Both the position numbers and the translations under genes were made by a program. Shown here in pieces: positions 24,938-32,904 of a stretch of 64,000 nt of DNA. The notes under the pieces were generated by a model. That model had not been told where the DNA came from. It saw only the letters and a list, made by a program, of their open reading frames with translations, and made no database searches. Source of the stretch: Deltaproteobacteria bacterium (GTDB lineage: Bacteria; Desulfobacterota; GWC2-55-46). The DNA lies in NCBI GenBank assembly GCA_019912665.1, contig JAIOIE010000008.1:281649-345648 (forward strand), in the 5' to 3' direction. Position 1 is the first letter of the stretch. Each line of letters starts with the position of its first letter.

Positions 24938-25803
24938 GCGGCGAAGGAGAGGAAGAGGACGAAGCTCGCGAACCCGAGCCAGAAATAGTCCCTTCCCCGG
25001 AGCGCCCGGGCCGGAGCGGTCTTGAGCTTCCCGTCAAAGCCCCTTGATACCATGGCCATGCCCACCTCTTCGGCAACGCCGTACGCCTTTTTAAGGAGGA
25101 GCGCAGCCCTTCCCGCAAACCACATCCGGGATTCAACTGCGCGGGCTCCGGTTATGGTCCTCGCCTTCCGGGCGAAGGCCGAGTCCTCGGCGATCTTTAT
25201 GAGCACGAACGAATACCTGAAGGTCAAAAAAAGCGCGGTAGCGAAAAACGCCGGAACGAACCTGCCGAGCCCCCGGAAAAAATCCGTCTCCCTGGTCGTA
25301 AGCGAAAGAAGCATCGTAATCGAGACCATTGCAGTGACCCTCAGGAGAAAGAACCCGGCGTTATGTAGCCCCTCGCCAGTGACCGACGCCCCGAAAACAT
25401 CCAGGACTTCTTTTCCGGGCGTAACCGCGCCGAAAGCAAGGGGTAGGACTATTATGAGTGTAAATATAAAAGCCGGAAGCGTCCTCTTCACGAGCGGGCC
25501 CGGCCCGACCCGTGATATGAACGAAAGGGCAACTGCCAGGACGAGCACTCCCGAAAGAAAAATCGCGCTGTGCGCAAGCGAGGCGGCTATTATGATGAAG
25601 AAAAGACCCGCAAGCTTCGCCCTGGGCTCGATGGCCTGGAGCGCGCCTTTCCTTGAAGAATAGTCTCCTGAAGTATAGACCCTTTTCATCGCCGAAGCGA
25701 AGTTAGCGAGGCTCCTTTTGAGAAAACCGGCGCTACCGGCATTTAGGAAGGCGGGCGCCTCTGCCCGGCCCTTGAGCCACTCCGGTAGAATCACCTCCGC
25801 CAT
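24934..25803 (-). CDS. cbiQ: Cobalt ECF transporter T component
   Basis: A 289-residue membrane protein with about five to six helices. It has the CbiQ coupling motif AFARKARTITGARAVESRMWFAGRAALL (residues ~215-242 from this start; Ala-Arg-Gly-like motifs contact CbiO). ATG 25803 overlaps the cbiM end by 13 bp; a GTG at 25815 is an alternative. It links CbiO to the substrate-binding CbiM. Confidence 0.9.
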   Translation of the reverse strand: MAEVILPEWLKGRAEAPAFLNAGSAGFLKRSLANFASAMKRVYTSGDYSSRKGALQAIEPRAKLAGLFFIIIAASLAHSAIFLSGVLVLAVALSFISRVGPGPLVKRTLPAFIFTLIIVLPLAFGAVTPGKEVLDVFGASVTGEGLHNAGFFLLRVTAMVSITMLLSLTTRETDFFRGLGRFVPAFFATALFLTFRYSFVLIKIAEDSAFARKARTITGARAVESRMWFAGRAALLLKKAYGVAEEVGMAMVSRGFDGKLKTAPARALRGRDYFWLGFASFVLFLSFAA

Positions 25804-26765
25804 AGCCTGCCCCACGCGTATACGGCCGCAACCAGGAGCGCGCTCCCAAGGAGGGCCGAGAGCATATAGACAAAGGGCTCAGGCAAGCCGCTCATCCGCG
25901 GAAGGCTATAATCCGGGACAAACCCCTTCCATATCTCTCCGTACTTCTCCATCCCGGCGGGCACATAGCCTATGAGATTTATAAGCTCATCCTTGCCCCA
26001 TTCGCCCCAGGGCGTGCCCGACGCGATGAGCCCTACGGGCGTAAGCACGGCCAGAACGGCCATCGCGATCCATAAGGGCTTAAGCGACCCCTTCCTTCCC
26101 GCATGGAGGAGGCCCCTTTCCATCCCGTGCACATAATTCACGACAAGTGCCGTCCCTATAGCCTCGATGGGGCCGAAAAAGACGAGGTGAGGTAGCATCA
26201 TCGCCGGGACCGCGATGGAGAGCGGGTACGGCGCGTAAAGGGGCCTGCCGTCAGGCCCGGTGGCCAAGGCAGGCTGTATGCCAAGCTCCACTGCCGCCGC
26301 GAGGGCTGCCAGGTTGACCGCGACATACGCCGCGATTGCCGCCGCGAAAAATCTCCTCTTGGAGCCAGGCTCCCCGAAGGCGAGCGCCCTGTAAATGACG
26401 TACCCTGAAAGGCTCATCACAACTGCCATGTTAAAGCAGTTGGCCGCAAGCGTAAGAAGGCCGCCGTCGCCGAAGAGGAATGCCTGGATTGCGAGCGCGA
26501 GGCTCATGGCAATGATCCCGGCCCAAGGGCCGAGAGCTATGGCCACTACCGCCCCGCCCACCATGTGCCCCGAAGAGCCGCCAGGGAGCGGGATGTTGAA
26601 CATCATTATGACGAATACGAAGGCCGCGCCGAGCGCAAAGATGGGCATCTCTCTAAGCTTGAGCGCCTTTTCCGCCCTCTTCGAGGCGAAATACCAGACC
26701 GGGGCCATCGCCGCGTAAAAAACGCCGCATGTCGCCGGGCTCAGGTATCCGTCAGGTATGTGCAT
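25791..26765 (-). CDS. cbiM: Cobalt ECF substrate-binding subunit with CbiN-like C-terminus
   Basis: A 324-residue membrane protein. It begins MHIPDGYLSP, the hallmark Met1-His2 metal site of CbiM/NikM; for that reason I chose ATG 26765 (GGGAG upstream) over the in-frame codon at 26786. The conserved GGSSGHMVGGA stretch (His ~70) is present. The last ~100 residues add a segment with PDYSLPRMSGLPEPFVYMLSALLGSALL, similar to the CbiN/PDGLE domain, so the small subunit seems fused. Cobalt is favoured over nickel by the operon. Confidence 0.92.
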   Translation of the reverse strand: MHIPDGYLSPATCGVFYAAMAPVWYFASKRAEKALKLREMPIFALGAAFVFVIMMFNIPLPGGSSGHMVGGAVVAIALGPWAGIIAMSLALAIQAFLFGDGGLLTLAANCFNMAVVMSLSGYVIYRALAFGEPGSKRRFFAAAIAAYVAVNLAALAAAVELGIQPALATGPDGRPLYAPYPLSIAVPAMMLPHLVFFGPIEAIGTALVVNYVHGMERGLLHAGRKGSLKPLWIAMAVLAVLTPVGLIASGTPWGEWGKDELINLIGYVPAGMEKYGEIWKGFVPDYSLPRMSGLPEPFVYMLSALLGSALLVAAVYAWGRLWRR

Positions 26766-26807
26766 TCTCGCTCCCATTGAGATCAAAACAGGCAGAAGCC
26801 TGATTCA

Positions 26808-26949
26808 AGGCAACCTCTAAAAATTAGAATTTTTCCCGCTTTTCCCGGAAGGGCGGGAATAAAAAGCGGAGCATATATGTGAACATGTAAGCATTTTTAT
26901 TCCCTAACTACGCAGAGTCCGGGGAAAATAGCAAATTTAGAGGTTGCCT
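26808..26949 (+). repeat. Dispersed 143-bp palindromic repeat, copy A3
   Basis: The ends are AGGCAACCTCTAAAAATTAGA and TTTAGAGGTTGCCT, the best-matched inverted pair of the family. The core is GGAATAAAAAGCGGAGCATAT and GTAAGCATTTTTATTCC. It lies within the cobalamin operon between cbiX-cbiC and cbiM. Confidence 0.9.
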
Positions 26950-26964
26950 CGATTCTATGCCGGA

Positions 26965-27993
26965 CTACCTGGCCCTGCCTTGAGCGAGTTCGGAGGCGAG
27001 TATCGCAAGGGCGTTCACTATGGCCACGGCGACCGTGCTCCCGCCCTTACGCCCTCTTGTGAGTATATGAGGAACGCCGCTTTTCGCGAGCGCCTCCTTT
27101 GACTCGACCGCGCCAACGAAGCCCACAGGCACGCCAACGATAAGGGCGGGCTTCGGCCCGCCTTCCTTCACAATCCTTAAAAGCTCAACGAGGGCGGTGG
27201 GCGCGTTTCCTATGGCGACTATCGCGCCGTCCATCCATTTCGAGGCCTTTCTCATGGAGGCCGCCGTCTTGGTAAGCCCCTCCCTTTCAGCCAGCAAGGC
27301 GACGTCCCTGTCCGAGGAGAAGCAACGGACGGCCGAGCCGAAGTGAGTAAGCCTTGCCTTCGATATCCCGGCCTCTATCATCCTTACATCGGTAATTATA
27401 TCCCGTCCGGCCCTCAAAGTCCCGATGCCGGCCTCCACTGCGCCGGGGCTAAAGCTCAGAATGTCTTTGTACTCGAAATCGGCTGTCGAGTGGATGACCC
27501 GCTTTATTACGGGCAGCTCAACTGCTGAAAAAACGCTCTCGTCCATCTCGGCAGAGAGGATGCTGAAGCTCTCCTTCTCTATCGGGTGCTGGCAGGGAAC
27601 GCCAGCGGCCCGGGGGGCCCCGGCCTCTATCCGCTCTATGGTTATGTCAACGAGCTTCTCATGGAACCCCAGGTTGTCCTTGACCGTAATCCTGAGCCCC
27701 TTGTGCTTCTCCTTGGCCCGCTCTATCTCCTCAGGCAGGTCCTTGGTCACATGGAGGCCCATGTAGAGGAAATACGGCATGACCGTTATGTCAGTAAACC
27801 CCTTCCCGACCATTATATCCACGGCATCCTGGAAATCCGGCCTCTCCATCTGAAGAAACGCGGGCTGGACCATGCCGTACCCGCCCCTTTCCTCCACTGC
27901 CCGCGCAACCCTTCTAAGCGTCTCGTTAGCCTCGTCGGCCTTGCTCCCGTGGCCGAGAAGCAATACAGCCTTTGACCCTCTCGCATCAGACAT
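26965..27993 (-). CDS. cbiXC: Fused sirohydrochlorin cobaltochelatase and cobalt-precorrin-8 methylmutase
   Basis: A 342-residue fusion. Residues ~1-125 are a short CbiX: AVLLLGHGSKADEANE holds the catalytic His, and VMPYFLYMGLHVTKDLPEEI the second. Residues ~140-342 are CbiC/CobH: VIKRVIHSTADFEYKDIL with the catalytic His, ITDVRMIEAGI and IGNAPTALVELLRIV. It inserts cobalt into sirohydrochlorin at the start of the pathway and moves the C11 methyl to C12 near its end. ATG 27993 has GGAG nine bases upstream; a GTG directly precedes it. It is the first gene after the riboswitch. Fusions of these two enzymes exist but are not the usual arrangement. Confidence 0.92.
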   Translation of the reverse strand: MSDARGSKAVLLLGHGSKADEANETLRRVARAVEERGGYGMVQPAFLQMERPDFQDAVDIMVGKGFTDITVMPYFLYMGLHVTKDLPEEIERAKEKHKGLRITVKDNLGFHEKLVDITIERIEAGAPRAAGVPCQHPIEKESFSILSAEMDESVFSAVELPVIKRVIHSTADFEYKDILSFSPGAVEAGIGTLRAGRDIITDVRMIEAGISKARLTHFGSAVRCFSSDRDVALLAEREGLTKTAASMRKASKWMDGAIVAIGNAPTALVELLRIVKEGGPKPALIVGVPVGFVGAVESKEALAKSGVPHILTRGRKGGSTVAVAIVNALAILASELAQGRAR

Positions 27994-28073
27994 CACAAAA
28001 TGCTCCGTTTCAGATGTACGCCCCGGAATCCAGGCGCTCTCAAAAAATCACCGCTACCCCGTCGAATATAAAA

Positions 28074-28110
28074 ATAAAAAAAAACCCTCTCTTCTTACGA
28101 AGGGAGGGTC
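28074..28110 (-). terminator. Riboswitch attenuator terminator
   Basis: On the minus strand ACCCTCCCTTC, loop GTAA, GAAGAGAGGGT (one C-A mismatch) is followed by ten Ts. It lies between the cobalamin riboswitch and the first operon gene, 80 bp before its start, as expected for a premature terminator formed when cobalamin is bound. Confidence 0.8.
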
Positions 28111-28173
28111 TGCGGAGACTCGAAAAACCAGTGCGACCGCCCTCACCTTCTTTACCGTCGAAGATCCGTGAGG

Positions 28174-28417
28174 CATATCCGGGCAGGTCTCCTGACTCGC
28201 GGATTAATAACCTAATCCCCGCGCCTTCCCGGCTCTTAGGGCCAGTGGCTAATGCGGGTTTCGTATCCGCTCACAGTGGCGGGTCCGTTCCCGATTTTCC
28301 GCCCATGGCGGATCACGGGATTCCCTTGACAGGCTGGTGAGGACTTTTCGGGGAATTTTATTTTCCCCAAAAGTTTTCAGCCGGCCTGCCAAGCCCTTGC
28401 GGGCTTACCAGGATATG
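28174..28417 (-). promoter_or_regulatory. Cobalamin riboswitch
   Basis: The minus strand carries the conserved B12 elements: GCCACTGTGAGCGGATACGAAACCCGC, then the B12 box TTAGCCACTGGCCC, GCCGGGAAGGCGCGGGGATTAGG, and GAGTCAGGAGACCTGCC at the 3' side. A closing stem pairs CATATCC (28411-28417) with GGATATG (28174-28180). Between them an extra arm with AAGCCCGCAAGGGCTT and a long ACTTTT...AAAAGT hairpin is present. It controls the cobalt/cobalamin operon, very likely by transcription attenuation at 28074-28110. Confidence 0.93.
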
Positions 28418-28477
28418 TCTTTATGAATTCCAGGCTGATGATTGCATTTTTCGGAGCCGATTGTCAAGCGGCAAGGG

Positions 28478-29395
28478 TCAAATGGCTGATTCTGTTCTGT
28501 TTATGTGCTTGGCGAGCGGCTTTTCGAGCTCGAGGAGGACCTTGCCTTTCCTGAATATCCGGACTATGCCGGTCGAACCGGAGATGGTTATGGCCGCGGC
28601 GCCGGTCACGTCGGTTATGCCGGCTGCCGCCATGTGCCTGCAGCCTAGCCCGGGCATGAGACCCTCTTCTTTCAGGGCCGCGTCAAGGTGGATCCCGGCG
28701 GCCATGACGACACCGTCCTCCCTTACGACGAACGCGCCGTCAAGGAGGGAGTACTCCTTTATGGTCTCGTGGATGGCCTCGTCGAGTATGTTCCGGGCCT
28801 CCTCGGGGTAGCCCTTGAAGGGGTTCATTATGAGGGGGCGTGATAGCTCCATGACCTTGTCGTTGTCGCCTATGACGAAGGTAGTGCCGACGGTCCTCCC
28901 CTCGCGGCCCTCGCTCGAGAGCTCGAGCGCGATGTTCAAGACCGCTTCGAGCACCTCGGGCTTGACCTTCCTGAGGAGGTCCATTGAAATGCCCATGGCG
29001 CTGAAGACCTCGGCCTCGCGCTCGAGGTCTATTATCATGAGGGTGTCGAGGACGCCGTGGACCGGCAGGCCCGTAACGCAGACGACCTTGTCCGAGCTTT
29101 TTATGATACCCTCGGTTACTCCCATGATAAGGGAGAGCTTTACCTGTCCTACCCGGGTTAGCCTTACTACAGGGAGCTTGAGGACCGCCTTCACCTCTTT
29201 TTTGAAGCATTCGAGGATGGTCGCGGTATCCGCGTCCTGGGTTACGAGGATAAACTTCTTCTTGGCCCTGGATCTGCGCCAGAAGGTCTTATCCTCCACC
29301 GCGTCCACGAAAAGGAGGAGCGCCTCGGCCCTCGCATCCTTCAGGGCCGCGGACGCGCTCTCGAGCATCTTCCTGTTAAGCTCCTGCCCCTGCAT
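28478..29395 (-). CDS. DisA_N (diadenylate cyclase) domain protein
   Basis: A 305-residue protein. Residues ~210-285 carry the DAC domain: LDGAFVVREDGVVMAAGIHL (DGA motif), then GLGCRHMAAAGIT at the place of the RHR motif and AITISGSTGIVRIFRKGKV. DAC enzymes condense two ATP to c-di-AMP. Here the second Arg of RHR is Met, so activity is uncertain. The N-terminal ~150 residues (LLLFVDAVEDKTFW, FILVTQDADTATILE, KLSLIMGVTEGIIK) form a separate domain that I do not recognise beyond its co-occurrence with DAC in deltaproteobacterial-type proteins. It overlaps the end of trmJ by 20 bp and is thus coupled to it. Confidence 0.8.
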   Translation of the reverse strand: MQGQELNRKMLESASAALKDARAEALLLFVDAVEDKTFWRRSRAKKKFILVTQDADTATILECFKKEVKAVLKLPVVRLTRVGQVKLSLIMGVTEGIIKSSDKVVCVTGLPVHGVLDTLMIIDLEREAEVFSAMGISMDLLRKVKPEVLEAVLNIALELSSEGREGRTVGTTFVIGDNDKVMELSRPLIMNPFKGYPEEARNILDEAIHETIKEYSLLDGAFVVREDGVVMAAGIHLDAALKEEGLMPGLGCRHMAAAGITDVTGAAAITISGSTGIVRIFRKGKVLLELEKPLAKHINRTESAI

Positions 29396-30176
29396 GCCTT
29401 TTTTCTCCGTCCTCCTCAGGGTTTATCGTTCGCGCCTCTATCTGCGTGAACACTCCCCTGAGCATGTTGACCTCTTTTTGCATGAGGCCGGTCCTGCCGA
29501 AAAGGCGCCTGAAGCTTCGCATCATGGCCTCAAGCAGGTACTCCCCGCCCTTATCGCCGTAGCCTATGCCCCGGAGCGTCCTCTCCATGTGCTCGTACAT
29601 CTGCTCGAGCTCCTCCCTTGGCGCGACCTTTATGGTGGGAGCCTTTGGACAAGCGGCCGTGTACAGGTGATGGCAGACCGTAAAGACCGCGTGAGAAAGG
29701 TTTATGGACGGGTAATCGTCGGACGTTGGTATCTCCACGAGCATGTCGCAGAGCGGTATCTCTTCGTTAAGGAGCCCCTTGTCCTCCCTGCCGAAGAGTA
29801 TGGCTACCCTGTTTGAAGAGGCTAGCCGGAGGATCTCCGGGACAGCCTCGGAAAGGGTTAGGACCGGGTACCTGTGCCTGCCTATTCTCCGAGTTGTCCC
29901 GACGAGGACGCGCGGCTCAGGGATGTACGTTTCAAGGTCCGTGAAGACCCGGGCCTCTGCCAGCACGCCGTCGGCCTTGCAGGCCATGGAATAGGACTCG
30001 TTATTCCTGTAGTCGCAAGGGTTTATGAGCACCAGGTCGGAAAAGCCGGTATTCCTCATGGCCCTCGCCACACTGCCGACATTCCCGGAACTCTGCGGTT
30101 CGACCAGCACTATGGATATATTCCGGCTGACTGCCGGGGGCGCCGCCTTGGGCCTGGACCTGCTCTTCCGTCTCAT
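29376..30176 (-). CDS. trmJ: tRNA (cytidine/uridine-2'-O-)-methyltransferase
   Basis: A 266-residue SPOUT (TrmH) methyltransferase. Motif 1 IVLVEPQSSGNVGSVARAM (residues ~23-41), motif 2 AILFGREDKGL and motif 3 VEIPTSDDYPSINLSHAV form the trefoil-knot SAM site. A helical C-terminal tail (~175-266) is typical of TrmJ, which 2'-O-methylates tRNA position 32. GGAG lies 11 bases before ATG 30176. The basic N-terminus (MRRKSRSRPK) may contact RNA. Confidence 0.9.
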   Translation of the reverse strand: MRRKSRSRPKAAPPAVSRNISIVLVEPQSSGNVGSVARAMRNTGFSDLVLINPCDYRNNESYSMACKADGVLAEARVFTDLETYIPEPRVLVGTTRRIGRHRYPVLTLSEAVPEILRLASSNRVAILFGREDKGLLNEEIPLCDMLVEIPTSDDYPSINLSHAVFTVCHHLYTAACPKAPTIKVAPREELEQMYEHMERTLRGIGYGDKGGEYLLEAMMRSFRRLFGRTGLMQKEVNMLRGVFTQIEARTINPEEDGEKRHAGAGA

Positions 30177-30302
30177 TGATACGGACTCTCCTTTAATCGA
30201 AACGACGATTAAGAGTATAACAAAAAGGAGGTATCTTTGAAATGGCTGACGGGGGCGGGATGGTAGTAAAACGTGAAAGAAAGTGGGTGGTCAGAAGCGT
30301 TG

Positions 30303-31358
30303 TTAAACTATAAGGTCTATCTGCTGGACTGTGCCTGGCGTCAGGTTTTCGGCCAGGAAGAGGCCGGTACGCCTCACCTGTCCGAGGGCGTTATTGCCCT
30401 GGTCCCTGACATCGAAGTCGCCTTCGGCATAGCCAAGGTAAACGGCCCCGATACCGAGCTCGCTAAGGCTTAAGAAGGTGTCGTTACCCGGCGCGTCCTT
30501 GGTCCAGACGCGGAGGTCCTTGAATACAGGATCGGCCTCGTCTATCCAGTTATTCCCGTCGAAGTCGTATTTTGAAAGCTCTTTAAAGCCGTGGCCGGTC
30601 ATAGGGCCGAAGAGCTCGCTTCCGTCGTTTACGATACCGTCGTCGTTCTTGTCCAGGGCCAGAAAGCCCGAGCCCGGCCCCGCGAAGGGGATAAGCTCCT
30701 GGTTGCCGTCGGCGTCGAGGTCGAATGAGAAGCGCATGGATGTAAGGTCCGCGGCCTTACCGCCATAGTTTATGACAAGAGGGTCAACCGCGTTACCGGC
30801 CCTTATGGAGGTGTCGGTCATGGTTATGGAGGCCCTTGCCATGACAAGCTCGAGCGAGAAGCCTATCTCGTCCCCCTCAGCGGTCTTTATAGTGCCTGAG
30901 GCGCTGAAGGTCACGGCCTCGAAGCTCGCGGATACCGTGCTTGATTCGTAGGACATGCCCCATTCGCCGCCCCTGCCGGCTTGGCCGGTTTGCGGGTCTT
31001 CCGCCTCGGTGTTTTCAGGCGCTTTCGGGACCAGGTCCTTAATCTTTATCTTTGCGCCGGTGAGCGCCTCTATGAGGAGCTTCCTTATGAAGGTCTCGTG
31101 GTCCACGCCCCCGGAAATATCTATTTTCCTTTCCAGGCCCCTGTAGAGGGCCTTGGACTTCTTCTTGATAGCATCGAACCTGGTCCTGGCCTCGTCGGAG
31201 ATATTGAGGACGTCGCGCGCCGGAAGCGGGCGGGCCTCTCCCCTTCCGCCTTCAGGGGGCCTGGGGCCAAGCCAGACCTTGAGCTCGTTCTTTGTCTCCC
31301 TGTGTTCCGCCTGGGAGCGGGCAGCGCCCATCTGTATGTCAGAACCCGCGATTATCAT
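30303..31358 (-). CDS. EF-hand-like calcium-binding protein of unknown function
   Basis: A 351-residue protein without a clear signal peptide. The middle (residues ~145-205) is a beta-rich segment (SSTVSASFEAVTFSASGTIKTAEGDEIGF). The last ~130 residues hold EF-hand-like Asp loops: DLDADGNQEL, DKNDDGIVNDGSELFG and DFDGNNWIDEADPVF. The N-terminal third is charged and possibly helical. I chose ATG 31358; ATG 31331 is also possible. Similar DxDxDG proteins occur near flagellar and secretion genes in some deltaproteobacteria, but no function is assigned. A poor sigma28-like promoter is noted upstream (31368-31395). Confidence 0.7.
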   Translation of the reverse strand: MIIAGSDIQMGAARSQAEHRETKNELKVWLGPRPPEGGRGEARPLPARDVLNISDEARTRFDAIKKKSKALYRGLERKIDISGGVDHETFIRKLLIEALTGAKIKIKDLVPKAPENTEAEDPQTGQAGRGGEWGMSYESSTVSASFEAVTFSASGTIKTAEGDEIGFSLELVMARASITMTDTSIRAGNAVDPLVINYGGKAADLTSMRFSFDLDADGNQELIPFAGPGSGFLALDKNDDGIVNDGSELFGPMTGHGFKELSKYDFDGNNWIDEADPVFKDLRVWTKDAPGNDTFLSLSELGIGAVYLGYAEGDFDVRDQGNNALGQVRRTGLFLAENLTPGTVQQIDLIV

Positions 31359-31601
31359 ACGGTACTTATATCGGAAATAATGGGGCCGGTCTTTAGGTAA
31401 AAGACCCCTGCGGCAAAAAAAATGCCGAATCCGGCTTTTGCCTTCGCCCTGACCGATTCCCGATTCGGGCCGGACAATATTCAAGGCGCACATAACGATT
31501 CGGTTGCATTTCATTTCAGGAAATGCAACACTGCACGAACTTACGACATCCGGCCTGCCTTTGGCTTTGCTAATGTTTTAGAAGCGTTTTTTCAAGAGAA
31601 C

Positions 31602-32729
31602 ATGACACAGCATCTGCGCCTACTTGCTTTTTCAGCAATCGCCCTGGCTGGTCTCTTGCCGGTCTTGTTTTATTCGTTTTTCGCCCAACCGATAGACAGC
31701 AGATTCCATGAGGCATTCAAGACGGCCTTATTGGCCGTCCCGGCATTCGCAGTCCTGGCCTGCTACAGATCAGACAATTTCTCCCGGAACAAGAGGGCCG
31801 TTTTTTTCCTGCTGATACTGCTGACCCTGATGCTTGTCGATATCCACTACATGGATATAGACACAACGAGCAGTTACTTCGGGAATACCACGAACCATTC
31901 ATGGCAGGTCCGTGGTCATGAAAAAATACTGCTGCTGGCCCCCGATTTCATACCGCATTCATACCGCTTCCTGCCCAATTCGATGATCCGCCTGATCGAA
32001 TTCCTTACAGGCGACTTCAGCTATGCTCGCTCGCTCTACAGGCATACCTTCATGTTCCTACTGCTGTATTCTATATATTATTACGCGAGGATGTACTGCA
32101 GTCAGCCGGCAGCCCTGGTTTCCGTACTGTTCTATGCCGCTATCTATCCCGTAAGCATACGGTTCTATGCAGGGCAATTGACGGACCCCATGTCCCATCT
32201 TCTTTTTGTATGGAGCTTTATCTTGATGAAGCAGGACAACTTCGCCGGCTTTTCCCTGACGGTGCTCGTCGGGATCCTTGCGAAGGAATCCATTATCATA
32301 ATGCCGGCTTACTATCTCCTGTCAAAGATAGCGGCAAAAGAACCGGCTTCGAAGCAGGTCCTCTTGGTTTTGGCCTCAGCCGCATTAGTCTTCCTGGTCC
32401 GGCTGCTGATAATTCCGGATCTGGGATACTCCCGCATAAGCGGCGTAAGTTTCTCCCATATATCGGGCAACCTGGCCCAATATCAGATCTGGCCGCGGCA
32501 GCTGGCATATACTGTCGGAGTTTTTCTACCGTTTTTCATCCTGTCGTGGAAAACAAGTCCACGCGAGTTGAGAAATCTTGTTCTTTTTATTCTTCCGCCG
32601 CTTGTAGTTTCGAACATGATGTTCAGTTGGCTTCATGAAAGCAGGAATCTGATCCCGGCAGTAATACCCATGGCAATAATCACTTCCGAGTACCTGCTTG
32701 CCTTGAAAAAACCGCACAGTGATAAATGA
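31602..32729 (+). CDS. Multi-membrane protein, glycosyltransferase-C-like
   Basis: A 375-residue protein with about ten hydrophobic segments. I chose ATG 31602; the frame is open to 31422, but the upstream part does not look like protein and overlaps the opposite gene. The sequence is clearly more A+T-rich than its neighbours, which suggests later acquisition. The loop after TM2 has acidic residues (DIHYMDIDTTSSYFG) such as those near the active site of GT-C transferases, and RFYAGQLTDPMSHLLF recalls polymerase/mannosyltransferase-like proteins. The family is not firmly identified. It starts the glycan locus but on the opposite strand. Confidence 0.7.
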   Translation: MTQHLRLLAFSAIALAGLLPVLFYSFFAQPIDSRFHEAFKTALLAVPAFAVLACYRSDNFSRNKRAVFFLLILLTLMLVDIHYMDIDTTSSYFGNTTNHSWQVRGHEKILLLAPDFIPHSYRFLPNSMIRLIEFLTGDFSYARSLYRHTFMFLLLYSIYYYARMYCSQPAALVSVLFYAAIYPVSIRFYAGQLTDPMSHLLFVWSFILMKQDNFAGFSLTVLVGILAKESIIIMPAYYLLSKIAAKEPASKQVLLVLASAALVFLVRLLIIPDLGYSRISGVSFSHISGNLAQYQIWPRQLAYTVGVFLPFFILSWKTSPRELRNLVLFILPPLVVSNMMFSWLHESRNLIPAVIPMAIITSEYLLALKKPHSDK

Positions 32730-32904
32730 CACTCGCAAATTTCTGCCCGATCCGCTAGCGGCCCCCCATAGCGGGCACATTCGAGGGCATATCCCGCAAA
32801 TCTTTCTTCAAAAGTAAATAGCCTTCCCAAAATCAATTAGGCGTCCTTCCTGCCTTGAGACCGGAAAAACAAGGGCAGGTTGCGCAATACTGTTGACAAG
32901 AACG

